From assembly GCA_036227345.1 (NCBI GenBank), contig CP109468.1, forward strand, positions 7,688,001 through 7,752,000: a stretch of 64,000 nt of DNA, read 5' to 3'. Under the pieces are notes generated by a model. The model had not been told where the DNA came from. It saw nothing but the letters and a program-made list of their open reading frames with translations, and searched no databases. Below, piece by piece: positions 25,600 through 33,567 of the stretch; positions within the stretch are counted from its first letter, which is position 1, and every line of letters begins with the position of its first letter. The translations under genes were made by a program, and so were the position numbers. The DNA is from Streptomyces sp. NBC_01463 (GTDB taxonomy: Bacteria; Actinomycetota; Actinomycetes; Streptomycetales; Streptomycetaceae).

Positions 25600-26109
25600 T
25601 CAACCGGCGGTGAGAGGGTCCGTCAGGCTCCGCCACTTCTCCTGGACCGTTACGCGCTGGAGCCGCCAGCCGCTGTCGGTTCGCAGCAGTTCGAAGGCGT
25701 ACCGCCCGCCGGAGACGAAGTTCGGTGCGGTCGGACGGTCCGCGGAGGCGGCTTCCGCGCCCCCGTCGGCGGCCTGCCCGCTCTCCAGCCGCATCGGGTT
25801 CATGTAGTCGGCCTGCACCCGGGCGCGATCGCCCGGATAGCCGCCGAGGTCCTGGAGGTCCAGGCGGCGGTTGACGATCAGGTGCTGTCGTACGGGGAAG
25901 AGCAGCATGGTCTGCGAGAGCCAGTCCGCCACCTCGGCGGCGGGGCCCTCGATGCCGCCCGCGGTGCGGTAGTCGGCGCGGCCGTCCGCGGTGAACAGGG
26001 CCCGGTAGTCGCTCCACTCCCCGTCGTCCACCGCCACCGCGTAGCCGGTGATCACTGCATCGATGGAGAGCCGGTCCATCACGGTCGAGAGATCCACGCG
26101 CTGCGTCAT
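25600..26109 (-). CDS. SnoaL/NTF2-like domain protein
   Basis: The protein is 169 aa. The cone-shaped SnoaL-like fold is suggested by the N-terminal VITGYAVAVDDGEWSDYRAL, by FTADGRADYRTAGG and by the late SGWRLQRVTVQEKW strand. There is an insertion around residues 110-130 (SGQAADGGAEAASADRP) not typical of the family. ATG at 26109 is used. Relatives include polyketide cyclases and bile-acid dehydratase-like enzymes, but many are non-catalytic. No partner gene gives a clue. Confidence 0.85.
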   Translation of the reverse strand: MTQRVDLSTVMDRLSIDAVITGYAVAVDDGEWSDYRALFTADGRADYRTAGGIEGPAAEVADWLSQTMLLFPVRQHLIVNRRLDLQDLGGYPGDRARVQADYMNPMRLESGQAADGGAEAASADRPTAPNFVSGGRYAFELLRTDSGWRLQRVTVQEKWRSLTDPLTAG

Positions 26110-26233
26110 CGGGTCAGTGTGTGCCCACGGAGGTCAGGGGCCAAGTGCCGTGCACCCGCCGCGCGCACCGAACGGCGCGAACAGGCGGGTGCGGCCGTTG
26201 CCGGGCGACCCGGCGGGCGTCCGGAGCGGGGTG

Positions 26234-27100
26234 TCAGCAGGGGACCACGGCCACCGGGCCCAGCGCGTGGGTGAGCGTCGTCTGCGCCACCGGCGCGAGG
26301 CCGAGCCCGAGCGCCTCGCCGCCCTTGCGCCGCCCGATCACGGTCAGGGCCGCGGTCGCCGACGCCGTGACCAGGGTGAGGGTGGCGGAGCCGTTCACCG
26401 GCTCCATCGCGACCTCCACCTGCGGATACTTCTCGCGCCTGCCGGCGGTCAGCTCGGCGAGGGACCGTTCGGCGGCATCGGCGGCCGCCTCCCGGTCGAA
26501 GACGGGCCCGCCGGACAGCATCGACGAGAACATGGTCCAGCCGTGCACGATCCGCAGCCGCGCACCGGGCCGGGCCGCCGCCGTCTCGAAGGCGAACTCC
26601 AGCACCCCCTCGCTGCTCTCGTCGGCGGCCACCCCGGCGACCACGTCCGGGAAGGCCTCCGCGGCGCTCCCCTCCGGCTCCTCGTCCCGCCGCCCGCCGT
26701 GGACGACGACCACCGGGCACGCGGCCATCGAGGCGGTCGCCAGGCTGTTGGAACCCAGCATCAGGGAGCGGAACCCGCCGAGCCCGCGCGAGCCGACGAC
26801 CACCAGCGAGGCGTCACGGCTCAGCGAGACAAGTGCGGCCGACGGGAAGTCGAGCGGCGCGAGCGTCGTGGGGCGCAGACCGGGAGCGGTCCGGTGCACA
26901 CGGCGTACGGACTGCGCGAGGAGCTCCTCCGCCTCGCGCTCCTGCGCCTCCTGGTCCTTACGCCGGGTCAGGAGGCGGACGTGCACGATCAGCAGGGGCA
27001 GCCCCCGCCGGGCCGCCTCACGGGCCGCCCAGTCGAGTGCGTCGCCGCTGTGCGTGGACCCGTCGACGGCGGCGATGACGGGAAGCCCGTCACTGGTCAT
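26234..27100 (-). CDS. Universal stress protein with two UspA domains
   Basis: The protein is 288 aa. It has two tandem Usp domains (about 1-140 and 150-288). Each carries the ATP-binding G-x2-G-x9-G-S/T pattern: VVGSRGLGGFRSLMLGSNS near 115-133, and a weaker copy in VIGRRKGGEALGLGLAPV near 253-270. ATG at 27100 follows AGGAGG. Tandem UspA proteins in actinobacteria respond to hypoxia, starvation or envelope stress. It is divergent to the small gene at 27283. Confidence 0.93.
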   Translation of the reverse strand: MTSDGLPVIAAVDGSTHSGDALDWAAREAARRGLPLLIVHVRLLTRRKDQEAQEREAEELLAQSVRRVHRTAPGLRPTTLAPLDFPSAALVSLSRDASLVVVGSRGLGGFRSLMLGSNSLATASMAACPVVVVHGGRRDEEPEGSAAEAFPDVVAGVAADESSEGVLEFAFETAAARPGARLRIVHGWTMFSSMLSGGPVFDREAAADAAERSLAELTAGRREKYPQVEVAMEPVNGSATLTLVTASATAALTVIGRRKGGEALGLGLAPVAQTTLTHALGPVAVVPC

Positions 27101-27282
27101 GGCTGCCTCCTGAGAACGGTGGTGCGTGCCCCGTTCCGTACGCTACGGCCGCCCGGCGCCCCGCGCAGAGGCAGACGGGCCGGGGCGGACGGGCCGGGGC
27201 GCCGCCGCCGTGAACCCGGCGCGGCGGGCCACGCACGGCCGTTGTCCTCGTCGGCCGGTACGCCTGCACCTATGCTCGCGGG

Positions 27283-27669
27283 ATGGAGCAGAGCGAAGTC
27301 GTGAAGCGTGTGATCGGCATCCTCACGGAAGCGGGCGAAATGCGCCGCCTCTTGGAGGAGAATCCGGACAGCGACGACCCCAGCACCGATTCGACCGTGG
27401 TGACCGCCCTCCTCAACGAGACGATGCCACGGATCGCGATTCCCGAGGACGCCACGATCGAGGACGTGGTGGCCCTGGTCGGCCGGGAGGTGGGCGGCGC
27501 GGTGGAGCAGCTCGTCGGCGCGTTCACGCTGGCGTTCGCGATGCTGGCGCAGGTGCACGACTCCGGGCAGACGGACGTGACGTCCGCGGACGTGCTCCAG
27601 GACCTCGCCCTGCGGGCCGAGCAGTTCGGCTCCGAAGGGCCCGGGGGACCCGGAGAAGCGGAGGCGTAG
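27283..27669 (+). CDS. Conserved hypothetical acidic protein
   Basis: The protein is 128 aa. ATG at 27283 has no RBS. TATGCT at 27271-27276 lies 6 nt before it, so the mRNA may be leaderless. The sequence is acidic and helical (ESTD-rich 29-40, then AIPEDATIEDVVALVGREVG and a Leu/Ala-rich helix). There is no signal peptide, transmembrane segment or known motif. It is 35 bp from the flavin-reductase-like gene, which has its own -10 box. Confidence 0.75.
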   Translation: MEQSEVVKRVIGILTEAGEMRRLLEENPDSDDPSTDSTVVTALLNETMPRIAIPEDATIEDVVALVGREVGGAVEQLVGAFTLAFAMLAQVHDSGQTDVTSADVLQDLALRAEQFGSEGPGGPGEAEA

Positions 27670-27704
27670 GAGGACCGGGCCGGCGGGGCGCCATACTCGG
27701 CGTC

Positions 27705-28325
27705 ATGCGCATCGACATCGACCCCGGGGCCACGGACACCGGCACGTTCTACCGGCTGCTCACCGCCGTGGTCGTGCCCCGGCCCATCGCGTGGATCTCG
27801 ACCGTCACGCCCGACGGCGAGACGGCGAACCTGGCCCCCCACTCCTTCTTCACGATCGCCTGTGTCAGCCCGCCCGTCGTGCAGTTCACCTCGGTCGGGC
27901 GCAAGGACACGCTGCGCAACGTCGAGGCGACCGGCTCCTTCGTGGTGAACTTCGCCCCGGAGCACCTCTTCGAGCAGATCAACGCCACGGCGACCGACTT
28001 CCCGCGCGGCATCAGCGAGTTCGAGGCCGTCGGCGTGGCGCGCGAGCCCAGCCTGCGGGTGAAGCCGCCGCGCGTGGCGGGCTCACCGGTCGCGCTGGAA
28101 TGCGAGCTGCACAGCACGGTTCTGCTCGGCGACTCCACCGTCGTGTTCGGCCGTGTGGTGCATGCCGCGGTCGACGAGGACGTCATGGCGGACGGCCATC
28201 CGGAGGTCACCGCGCTGCGCCCGCTGACCCGGCTCGGCAAGGACGAGTGGGGGACCTTCGGAGGCGTACGGGAGATCTCCCGTGTCCCGTACGCCCGGTG
28301 GCAGGAGGACCGCGAGGGCCGCTGA
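27705..28325 (+). CDS. Flavin reductase-like domain protein (FMN-binding)
   Basis: The protein is 206 aa. RLLTAVVVPRPIAWISTVTP (about 12-31) and the APHSFFTIACVSPP loop (about 40-53) are typical of the DIM6/NTAB split-barrel flavin reductase family. It should bind FMN and reduce it or use it in a reductase/monooxygenase pair. ATG at 27705 has no RBS, but TACTCG lies 6 nt upstream, fitting a leaderless mRNA. No partner monooxygenase is adjacent; the nearest is at 21-22 kb under a different regulator. Confidence 0.9.
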   Translation: MRIDIDPGATDTGTFYRLLTAVVVPRPIAWISTVTPDGETANLAPHSFFTIACVSPPVVQFTSVGRKDTLRNVEATGSFVVNFAPEHLFEQINATATDFPRGISEFEAVGVAREPSLRVKPPRVAGSPVALECELHSTVLLGDSTVVFGRVVHAAVDEDVMADGHPEVTALRPLTRLGKDEWGTFGGVREISRVPYARWQEDREGR

Positions 28326-28538
28326 CGCGGCTGTGCAGGCGAATGACGAGCGGACCCGGGGACGGTGCCGACCGCCGGAGCTGGGACAACGGATACTCTC
28401 AGCAGGCCTCGTCGGATACCGGTGCCCTGGTGGGTGTGGGACCGGGACGATGCCACACCCCGAAGCAGCCGCGGTCCGATGCGGGCCGGACGGCGCCCAG
28501 GGGTCTTCACAAGCAACTGCGAAGCAACAGGAGACCCG

Positions 28539-28697
28539 ATGGCTGAAACCCCGCCCCGCCAGGTTCAGCGGCGCTCGGACGAGAGCGCGGCGGGCTCGGC
28601 GTCCGAGGCCCCGGGCCGTGTGGAGGCCGTGCCGACACCGCGTTACCAGGGGCTGTTCGTCGAACCCGATCTTCCGCCTTTCGTCGAGACCGAGTGA
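28539..28697 (+). CDS. Orphan 52-aa peptide
   Basis: ATG at 28539 follows AGGAGA at a good distance. The peptide starts with a hydrophilic Arg/Ser/Glu part. It ends in a tail with aromatic residues and prolines (TPRYQGLFVEPDLPPFVETE). No Cys, no transmembrane segment. A strong hairpin follows at 28721-28755, so it is a self-contained transcription unit. It could be a small conserved protein or a peptide precursor. No maturation enzyme is next to it. Confidence 0.6.
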   Translation: MAETPPRQVQRRSDESAAGSASEAPGRVEAVPTPRYQGLFVEPDLPPFVETE

Positions 28698-28720
28698 CAC
28701 CACACGCGTAGAGGCACCCG

Positions 28721-28755
28721 CTGCCCCCGTACCCGCTCCGGCGGGACGGGGGCAG
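28721..28755 (+). terminator. Terminator after the 52-aa peptide gene
   Basis: CTGCCCCCGT (28721-28730) pairs with ACGGGGGCAG (28746-28755); the loop itself contains a short CCGC/GCGG stem. Confidence 0.75.
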
Positions 28756-28823
28756 TCGGGTATCCAGCGTGTGCGCCACGGCCCGCGGCGGTGGCCGGGC
28801 GGCGCATCGGGGAAGCTGTCGGC

Positions 28824-29453
28824 ATGAACATCTCTGCCGACGAGAACGCGCCGGAACCCGCCGGCTACCGGCGATCGGCCGGTTCGCCGCGCGGTGAGGC
28901 CCGGCGCCGCGAACTGCTGGAGCGGGTCACCGAGGACCTGGCGGCCAACGGACTCGTGGACTTCTCACTGCGCCGCGCCGCACGCGCCGCGGGCGCCACG
29001 CACAAGGTGCTGCTCTACCACTTCGACGGAGCCGACGACCTTCTGGTGCAGGCCGTGGTCCAGCTGCGCGAGCGACGCATCCGCAAGGCGCTCGCGGCCG
29101 CCACCGAGGGCCGGGTCCGCCGCTCGCTCGGGGACTGGGTGCGGGCGGTCTGGCCGATCCTGGTCGGCGAGGAGGCGCGGGTGCTGGACCAGGCCATCGG
29201 CCTCGCGATGTACGACTCCGACCGCTACTCGGCGCTCGGCCGCGAGGCGTCGCAGCAGTACCTGCCCACCCTCCTGTCGGTCTGCCCCGGCCACTGGTCC
29301 GACCGCCGCAAGCTGGAGGTTGCCGAGATGGTGCTGGCGACGCTGCGCGGATTCCTGGTCGACGCCCGGACCAGCGGCGACACCGAGGGGGTCGCCGCCG
29401 GCTTCGACGCACTGGTGCGCGCACTGGACCGCGAGGAGGCCGCCGACGCGTAG
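28824..29453 (+). CDS. TetR-family transcriptional regulator
   Basis: The protein is 209 aa. ATG at 28824 precedes a Ser/Glu/Pro-rich stretch of about 25 residues. The HTH follows (RRELLERVTEDLAANGLVDF, then AARAAGATHKVLLYHFDGADDLL at about 55-77). The C-terminal domain (about 90-209) carries LGDWVRAVWPILVG and a dimerisation helix. The downstream hydrolase gene at 29633 has a perfect 14-bp palindrome in its leader, a plausible target of this regulator. The two are in the same orientation, 179 bp apart. Confidence 0.9.
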   Translation: MNISADENAPEPAGYRRSAGSPRGEARRRELLERVTEDLAANGLVDFSLRRAARAAGATHKVLLYHFDGADDLLVQAVVQLRERRIRKALAAATEGRVRRSLGDWVRAVWPILVGEEARVLDQAIGLAMYDSDRYSALGREASQQYLPTLLSVCPGHWSDRRKLEVAEMVLATLRGFLVDARTSGDTEGVAAGFDALVRALDREEAADA

Positions 29454-29483
29454 GCCGGGACGGCCGACAGGTGACGGCGGCCC

Positions 29484-29538
29484 GGACCCCGTACGCGTAT
29501 CGGGACCCCTCCGCGTTTCGGACCCCGTACGCCTATCG
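29484..29538 (+). repeat. Direct repeat, 19-bp unit 36 bp apart
   Basis: GGACCCCGTACGC followed by G or C and TATCG occurs at 29484-29502 and 29520-29538. The spacer keeps part of the pattern (GGACCCCTCCGCGTTTC). It may be a duplication or a regulator array before the hydrolase promoter. Confidence 0.55.
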
Positions 29539-29565
29539 CGCGATGGGGAGGCATGGACAGTATGC

Positions 29566-29579
29566 GAACCACGTGGTTC
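29566..29579. promoter_or_regulatory. Perfect 14-bp palindrome upstream of the alpha/beta hydrolase
   Basis: GAACCACGTGGTTC is fully symmetric. It lies 54 bp before the hydrolase ATG and 113 bp after the tetR stop. Its form is typical of a TetR dimer site. Confidence 0.6.
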
Positions 29580-29632
29580 ACTTTTTGTGCAGGATAGATG
29601 CGAGGGATGAATCCGCCCACCCGGAGGTCGGC

Positions 29633-30589
29633 ATGGACACGCCCGTAATGCGCGAGAAGGTCCGCTTCGACGTGGGCGGTACGTACTGCGCCGCCTGGCA
29701 CTACCCGGGGACGAACGGCGGCTGCGTGATCATGGCCGGCGGTGGTGGGGTGACCAAGGAACCGGGCACCGATCCGTTCGCCGCCCGGTTCCACGCCGCC
29801 GGCTTCACGGTCCTCGCCTTCGACTACCGGTGCCTGGGCGAGAGCGGCGGCGGCCCCCGCCAGACCGTACGCATCAAGGACCAGCTCGACGACTGGCAGG
29901 CGGCGATCGCCTTCGCGGCGTCCCTGCCGGATGCCGACCCGGCGCGGACCGCCCTCTGGGGCTTCTCCCTGTCCGGCGGCCACGTCCTGCGGGTGGCGGC
30001 GCGCAATCCGCGGCTGGCGGCGGCCGTCGCGCAGACGCCCAACGCCGACGGGCCCGCCGCCTCCCGCAGCGCCGCCGGCCACCAGCGACCGCTCGCGGCG
30101 CTCCGGCTCGCTGCCAGGATCCTCCTGGACACGGCCGGCGGTCTGCTCGGCCGACGCCCGCTGCTGGTGCCGCTGGCGGGCGATCCGGGCACCGTCGCGA
30201 TGCTCACCACGCCGGACGGCATCGAGGGCGACAAGGCCCTCAACCCCGGCAACACGTACCCGCAGTGGCGGCAGGAGATCGCCGCCCGCTCGATCCCGGG
30301 CATCATCCGCTACCGGCCGGGCCTGGACACACCGCAGGTGCGCCCGCCGCTGCTGGTGCTCGTGTGCGACCAGGACCGTACGGTGCTGAGCGAGCCGGCC
30401 GTCCGCGCGGCCGGCCGGGCGCCGCGCGCCGAGGTGGTCCGACTGCCGGGCGGCCACTACGCCCCGTTCACGGACCAGCACGAGCAGGCCGTGGACGCCG
30501 AGCTGTCGTTCCTGCGCCGCCACCTGCTCGTCCCGGCGGCCGAGGGCGCCGCGGAGCCCCAGGGGCGCGCGGCGGATCTCGCACCATGA
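29633..30589 (+). CDS. Alpha/beta hydrolase (dienelactone hydrolase/acyltransferase-like)
   Basis: The protein is 318 aa. ATG at 29633 follows GGAGG. IMAGGGGVTKE (about 34-44) is the oxyanion region, VLAFDYRCLGESGGG (about 61-75) a core strand and GFSLSGGHVL (about 108-117) the nucleophile elbow with Ser. CDQDRTV (about 245) supplies the acid and GGHYAPF (about 278) the His. It resembles the X-Pro dipeptidyl-peptidase/acetyl esterase-like group in actinobacteria. It is probably controlled by the upstream TetR regulator and may be co-transcribed with a second hydrolase. The substrate is unknown. Confidence 0.9.
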   Translation: MDTPVMREKVRFDVGGTYCAAWHYPGTNGGCVIMAGGGGVTKEPGTDPFAARFHAAGFTVLAFDYRCLGESGGGPRQTVRIKDQLDDWQAAIAFAASLPDADPARTALWGFSLSGGHVLRVAARNPRLAAAVAQTPNADGPAASRSAAGHQRPLAALRLAARILLDTAGGLLGRRPLLVPLAGDPGTVAMLTTPDGIEGDKALNPGNTYPQWRQEIAARSIPGIIRYRPGLDTPQVRPPLLVLVCDQDRTVLSEPAVRAAGRAPRAEVVRLPGGHYAPFTDQHEQAVDAELSFLRRHLLVPAAEGAAEPQGRAADLAP

Positions 30590-30653
30590 AGACGCCGACG
30601 CGGCGAAGAGGCCGACAGGATGAGCGGGATCGGGCGATGAGGGGGACAGAGCA

Positions 30654-31514
30654 ATGAAGGAGACCGAACTCTCCGCCGGGACGATCGCTTACGAGGACAC
30701 CGGCGGCGACGGCCCCACGGTGGTCCTGCTGCACGGACTGATGATGGACGCGTCGCTGTGGGACGCGACGGTCGCCGCACTCTCCGCGACCCACCGGTGC
30801 GTGGTCCCGACCCTGCCGATGGGGGCCCACCGCACGCCGATGCGCGCGGGCGCCGACCTGTCGCTGTGCGGTACGGCCCGCACGGTCGCCGAACTCCTCG
30901 ACCGCCTGGACCTGACCGATGTCACCCTCGTCGGCAACGACACCGGCGGCGCCCTCGTCCAACTGGCCGTCGCGGACGGCGCCGCCCGCGTGGGGCGGAT
31001 CGTGCTCGCCTCGTGCGAGGCGTTCGACAACTACCCGGCCCGGCTGACGGGCACGACGCTCGCACTCGCCGGCCGGCTCCCGCCCCGCCTGTTCGGGATG
31101 TTCATGCAGCAGATGCGGCTGCGCCCGGTCCGCCGCCTGCCGATCGCGTTCGGCCGCCTGACCGCACACGGCGACGCGGCCACCCGCCGCTGGATGCGGC
31201 CCGTCCTGACCAGTCCGGGCATCCGCCGCGACACGGTCCGGACCCTGAGAGCGGCCCCGTCCGATGCCCGCCGACTGACCGCCGCGGCCGAGAGCCTGCG
31301 CGACTTCGACCGGCCCGCCCTGGTCGTCTGGGCGGCCGGCGACCGAGTGATGCCACCCGAACACGGCCGCCGCCTCGCGGCGCTGCTCCCACAGGGCCGA
31401 CTGGAAGAGGTGCCGGACAGCCGCACCCTCATCCCGCTCGACCGGCCCGAGGAACTGGCGCGCGCGGTAAGGGGGTTCGTGCCCGCGCTCAGCTCTGATG
31501 CCGGGTCGGGGTGA
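30654..31514 (+). CDS. Alpha/beta hydrolase with Asp at the nucleophile elbow
   Basis: The protein is 286 aa. ATG at 30654 follows GGGGGA. The fold is evident from VVLLHGLMMDASLWD (about 23-37). The elbow reads VGNDTGGAL (about 101-109), with Asp where esterases have Ser, as in haloalkane dehalogenases and epoxide hydrolases. The acid position is AAGDRVMP. At the expected His position the sequence reads DSRTLIPLDRP, so no catalytic His is visible. It may therefore be a divergent or non-hydrolytic member. It lies 64 bp after the first hydrolase gene on the same strand. Confidence 0.88.
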   Translation: MKETELSAGTIAYEDTGGDGPTVVLLHGLMMDASLWDATVAALSATHRCVVPTLPMGAHRTPMRAGADLSLCGTARTVAELLDRLDLTDVTLVGNDTGGALVQLAVADGAARVGRIVLASCEAFDNYPARLTGTTLALAGRLPPRLFGMFMQQMRLRPVRRLPIAFGRLTAHGDAATRRWMRPVLTSPGIRRDTVRTLRAAPSDARRLTAAAESLRDFDRPALVVWAAGDRVMPPEHGRRLAALLPQGRLEEVPDSRTLIPLDRPEELARAVRGFVPALSSDAGSG

Positions 31515-31571
31515 CACGGGCGGGGACCGCAGGAGACGCGCCTTTCGTCCTGCTCGGGTGGGACGTGCACG

Positions 31572-32180
31572 TCAGGACACGTTGCCGCGGATGCTGTCGC
31601 CGATCAGACCCTCCGTGTACGTGACGTACTTGGCGACGAACGTGCCCTTCCCCGTGACTGTTCCGGTGACGTTCTCGCCGGGAGCGAGCTTCACCGTGCC
31701 GAGCTGGTCCTCGTCGACGCCCAGCTCGGCAGTGTGCTTGCCGCCGCCGACGTCGGTGATGGTGAGGTAGAGGGGGTTCACGTCGATGTCCTTGTCCCCG
31801 TTGTTCTCGATGGTGACCTGGACGCTCGTGTAGTTGTCATTGTCCGCGATGATGCTCTTCTTGAACGTGGCCTTCTTCGCGGAGACGACGACTGGCGCGT
31901 CGGCAGACTTCTCCTCCTTCGGTGCGCCTGCCTTGCCGTCAGCGCTCTTGGTCGGCTTGGGGGCCGGCTCGGTGGCGGCAGGCTTCCTGGTGGACGAGGG
32001 GTCGTCCGCGTCACCGGCGAAGAGCACGGCGCCGCCGATGGCGAAGAGGATGACAACCAGGACGATGCCGAGGCAGCCGAAGCCCACGATCTTCCCGGCG
32101 TTGCTCTTCTTCGGCGCGGGCGGCTGCAGACCCCAGCCCGGCTGCTGCGGCTGACCGGGCTGCGTCTGGTGATGCGGCAT
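31572..32180 (-). CDS. Membrane-anchored DUF4352-type protein
   Basis: The protein is 202 aa. ATG at 32180 follows GGGGGA. The N terminus is Gln/Pro-rich, then one transmembrane helix (KIVGFGCLGIVLVVILFAIG, about 30-49) and a Pro/Lys/Ala linker. The exported C-terminal domain (about 95-202) is immunoglobulin-like (SVQVTIENNGDKDIDVNPLY, then LAPGENVTGTVTGKGTF), typical of DUF4352/telomeric-repeat-like antigen folds. It faces the cell exterior. The function is unknown; such domains bind proteins or act in the envelope. Confidence 0.88.
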   Translation of the reverse strand: MPHHQTQPGQPQQPGWGLQPPAPKKSNAGKIVGFGCLGIVLVVILFAIGGAVLFAGDADDPSSTRKPAATEPAPKPTKSADGKAGAPKEEKSADAPVVVSAKKATFKKSIIADNDNYTSVQVTIENNGDKDIDVNPLYLTITDVGGGKHTAELGVDEDQLGTVKLAPGENVTGTVTGKGTFVAKYVTYTEGLIGDSIRGNVS

Positions 32181-32521
32181 GGGTCCCCCAAGTGCGACTC
32201 GTGGAGGCATGACCGTAGCCGGGTGAAACCCGATGGGGGAGGCACATGTTCCGGTGGTGACGCAGTTGTGACTGTGCGGTGGAGGAAGGGTGGTTGGCGG
32301 GTACGGCAGGGTGGGGCGCCCACCGCCCAACTGGACACGCCCCGTCCGGCAGCGGCCAGTGGCACACCGTCGGCGGGCCGAGGGAGGCCGCCTTCTGGGC
32401 GCTTGACTGAACGCGTGCTCAGGCACGAGCCTTGCGATCAAATGTGGGCGGTGGCGACTGCGCGAGGACTTCGGCAAGCGGCACGCGGGGTTTGCATGGC
32501 GAACCAGGAGTGGATGCCCAG
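32181..32521. other. 341-bp intergenic region, no clear gene
   Basis: This lies between two divergent genes. The part next to 32180 carries the RBS of the DUF4352-type gene. Short frames here lack RBS and codon bias. I see no strong palindrome or repeat. Confidence 0.5.
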
Positions 32522-32731
32522 GTGATCGCGTTCCTGTTCGACATGGTGGGTGGCCTCCTGATCCCCGATTTCTTTGGGAATCGCCGGACAAGAGCTCAGG
32601 CTCGCGCCTTCGCTGAGGGCGGTGAGGTCCTCTTCGAGGCATGCATCGCCTGCGTACCTGAGCACATGCGCTATTTCACCGGTTCGCTCGGAACGGAGAA
32701 CCCCGAACTGAAGAGCAGAGCTGCCGACTGA
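32522..32731 (+). CDS. Small hypothetical protein
   Basis: The protein is 69 aa from GTG at 32522, with GGAG about 12 nt upstream; longer starts are possible. It opens with a hydrophobic stretch (VIAFLFDMVGGLLIPDFFG) followed by a basic and mixed C-terminal part with two Cys (ACIACVP). The stop codon abuts a 14-bp-arm hairpin, which supports a real transcript. No family is recognised. The neighbourhood is accessory. Confidence 0.4.
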   Translation: MIAFLFDMVGGLLIPDFFGNRRTRAQARAFAEGGEVLFEACIACVPEHMRYFTGSLGTENPELKSRAAD

Positions 32732-32761
32732 TTCCTCTGGTCAGCTGGCTGACCAGAGGAA
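32732..32761. terminator. Perfect 14-bp-arm hairpin
   Basis: TTCCTCTGGTCAGC (32732-32745) and GCTGACCAGAGGAA (32748-32761) are exact complements with 2 bp between. It begins right after the stop of the 69-aa gene and overlaps the end of the transposase remnant. It may be a terminator or the recombined end of a mobile element. Confidence 0.65.
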
Positions 32762-32842
32762 GATCCCTGCGATGCGGAGACCGGCCAGGTAGGTGATGGC
32801 GGTCTTCACCTAGCGGGTGGCGATTCCTCGTTCACGCCGCCT
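32741..32842 (-). pseudogene. Transposase C-terminal remnant
   Basis: Read on the minus strand, the frame gives VKTAITYLAGLRIAGIFLWS and a stop inside the hairpin. An in-frame TAG (32810-32812) interrupts it, preceded by ERGIATR. The pattern matches the helical tail of some Streptomyces DDE transposases (from memory). No upstream catalytic part is present within 250 bp. Confidence 0.4.
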
Positions 32843-33018
32843 CGCCGTCATCGCCCCGCACCACGGCCGCACACTCGGCGAGGAGCCGCTCGTACTCCCG
32901 GCGCCCGCCGGCAACAGCCGGCCCGACGACCGCCGCCCGAGCGCGCGGATGTCCGCGTTCACCGCATCCGGCGAACGCACGGCACCGCCGGGCGTAGGGG
33001 GAATGGCATGCGAAGAGG

Positions 33019-33567
33019 CTATGGCGTGGGGCTGACGATGGCGCCGACCGCGTCGATGGCCCGATGCCACGGATATGCGCGTGGGTCGCCGTTCTTCGGG
33101 GGATGCGACTCGTAGCCCTGTGCCCCGTCGAGGTACACAACACCTTGCGCTCGCAGGCCGGCAATGCTCCGGGCCACGGCGGGCTGTGCACCCTGCGCGC
33201 GGTTGAAATATGGCATCGCCACCACGGGCACGCCCATGTGTACGGCTTCGGAGGGCAGGCCGATCGCCAGCGTGTCCGCGATCCCCGCACCCCATTTGTT
33301 CAGCGTCGTGCAGGTCATCGGCGCGACCAGCATCGCGTCAGCCTTCGGCAGTGCATCGCTCTCGCTCGGGAGCTTGTACTGGGACCGGACCCGGTGCCCG
33401 GTCAGCTTCTCCAGCTCGCCCGTACGCGACTCCCACCACCGGGCAGCCGACGGAGTCAGGACCAGGCAGGTCTCCCAGCCGCGGGCCAGAACCTGCCGCA
33501 CTCCTTCGTCGACGAACTGGGTAGGGCCGGCCGCGCAGGCAATCAGGTACAGGACTCGCTTCGTCAT
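33019..33567 (-). CDS. Flavoprotein (phosphopantothenoylcysteine decarboxylase-like fold)
   Basis: The protein is 182 aa. ATG at 33567 overlaps the stop of the XRE gene (ATGA), so translation is coupled. RVLYLIACAAGPTQFVDEGV (about 4-23) starts the HFCD-type flavin fold. DAMLVAPMTCTTLNKWGAGIAD (cited from about 81) is the conserved flavin/substrate loop with APMT and N, and VVAMPYFN follows. The family contains Coenzyme A and lantibiotic Cys decarboxylases, but here no peptide or CoA partner is present. The recurrent Streptomyces pairing with an XRE/TPR regulator suggests a shared unknown function. Confidence 0.88.
   Translation of the reverse strand: MTKRVLYLIACAAGPTQFVDEGVRQVLARGWETCLVLTPSAARWWESRTGELEKLTGHRVRSQYKLPSESDALPKADAMLVAPMTCTTLNKWGAGIADTLAIGLPSEAVHMGVPVVAMPYFNRAQGAQPAVARSIAGLRAQGVVYLDGAQGYESHPPKNGDPRAYPWHRAIDAVGAIVSPTP

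Noticed and set aside
24146..25807. A 553-aa plus-strand frame opposite lnt
   Set aside because: The minus-strand Lnt is unambiguous; this frame is Arg/His/Gln-rich noise.
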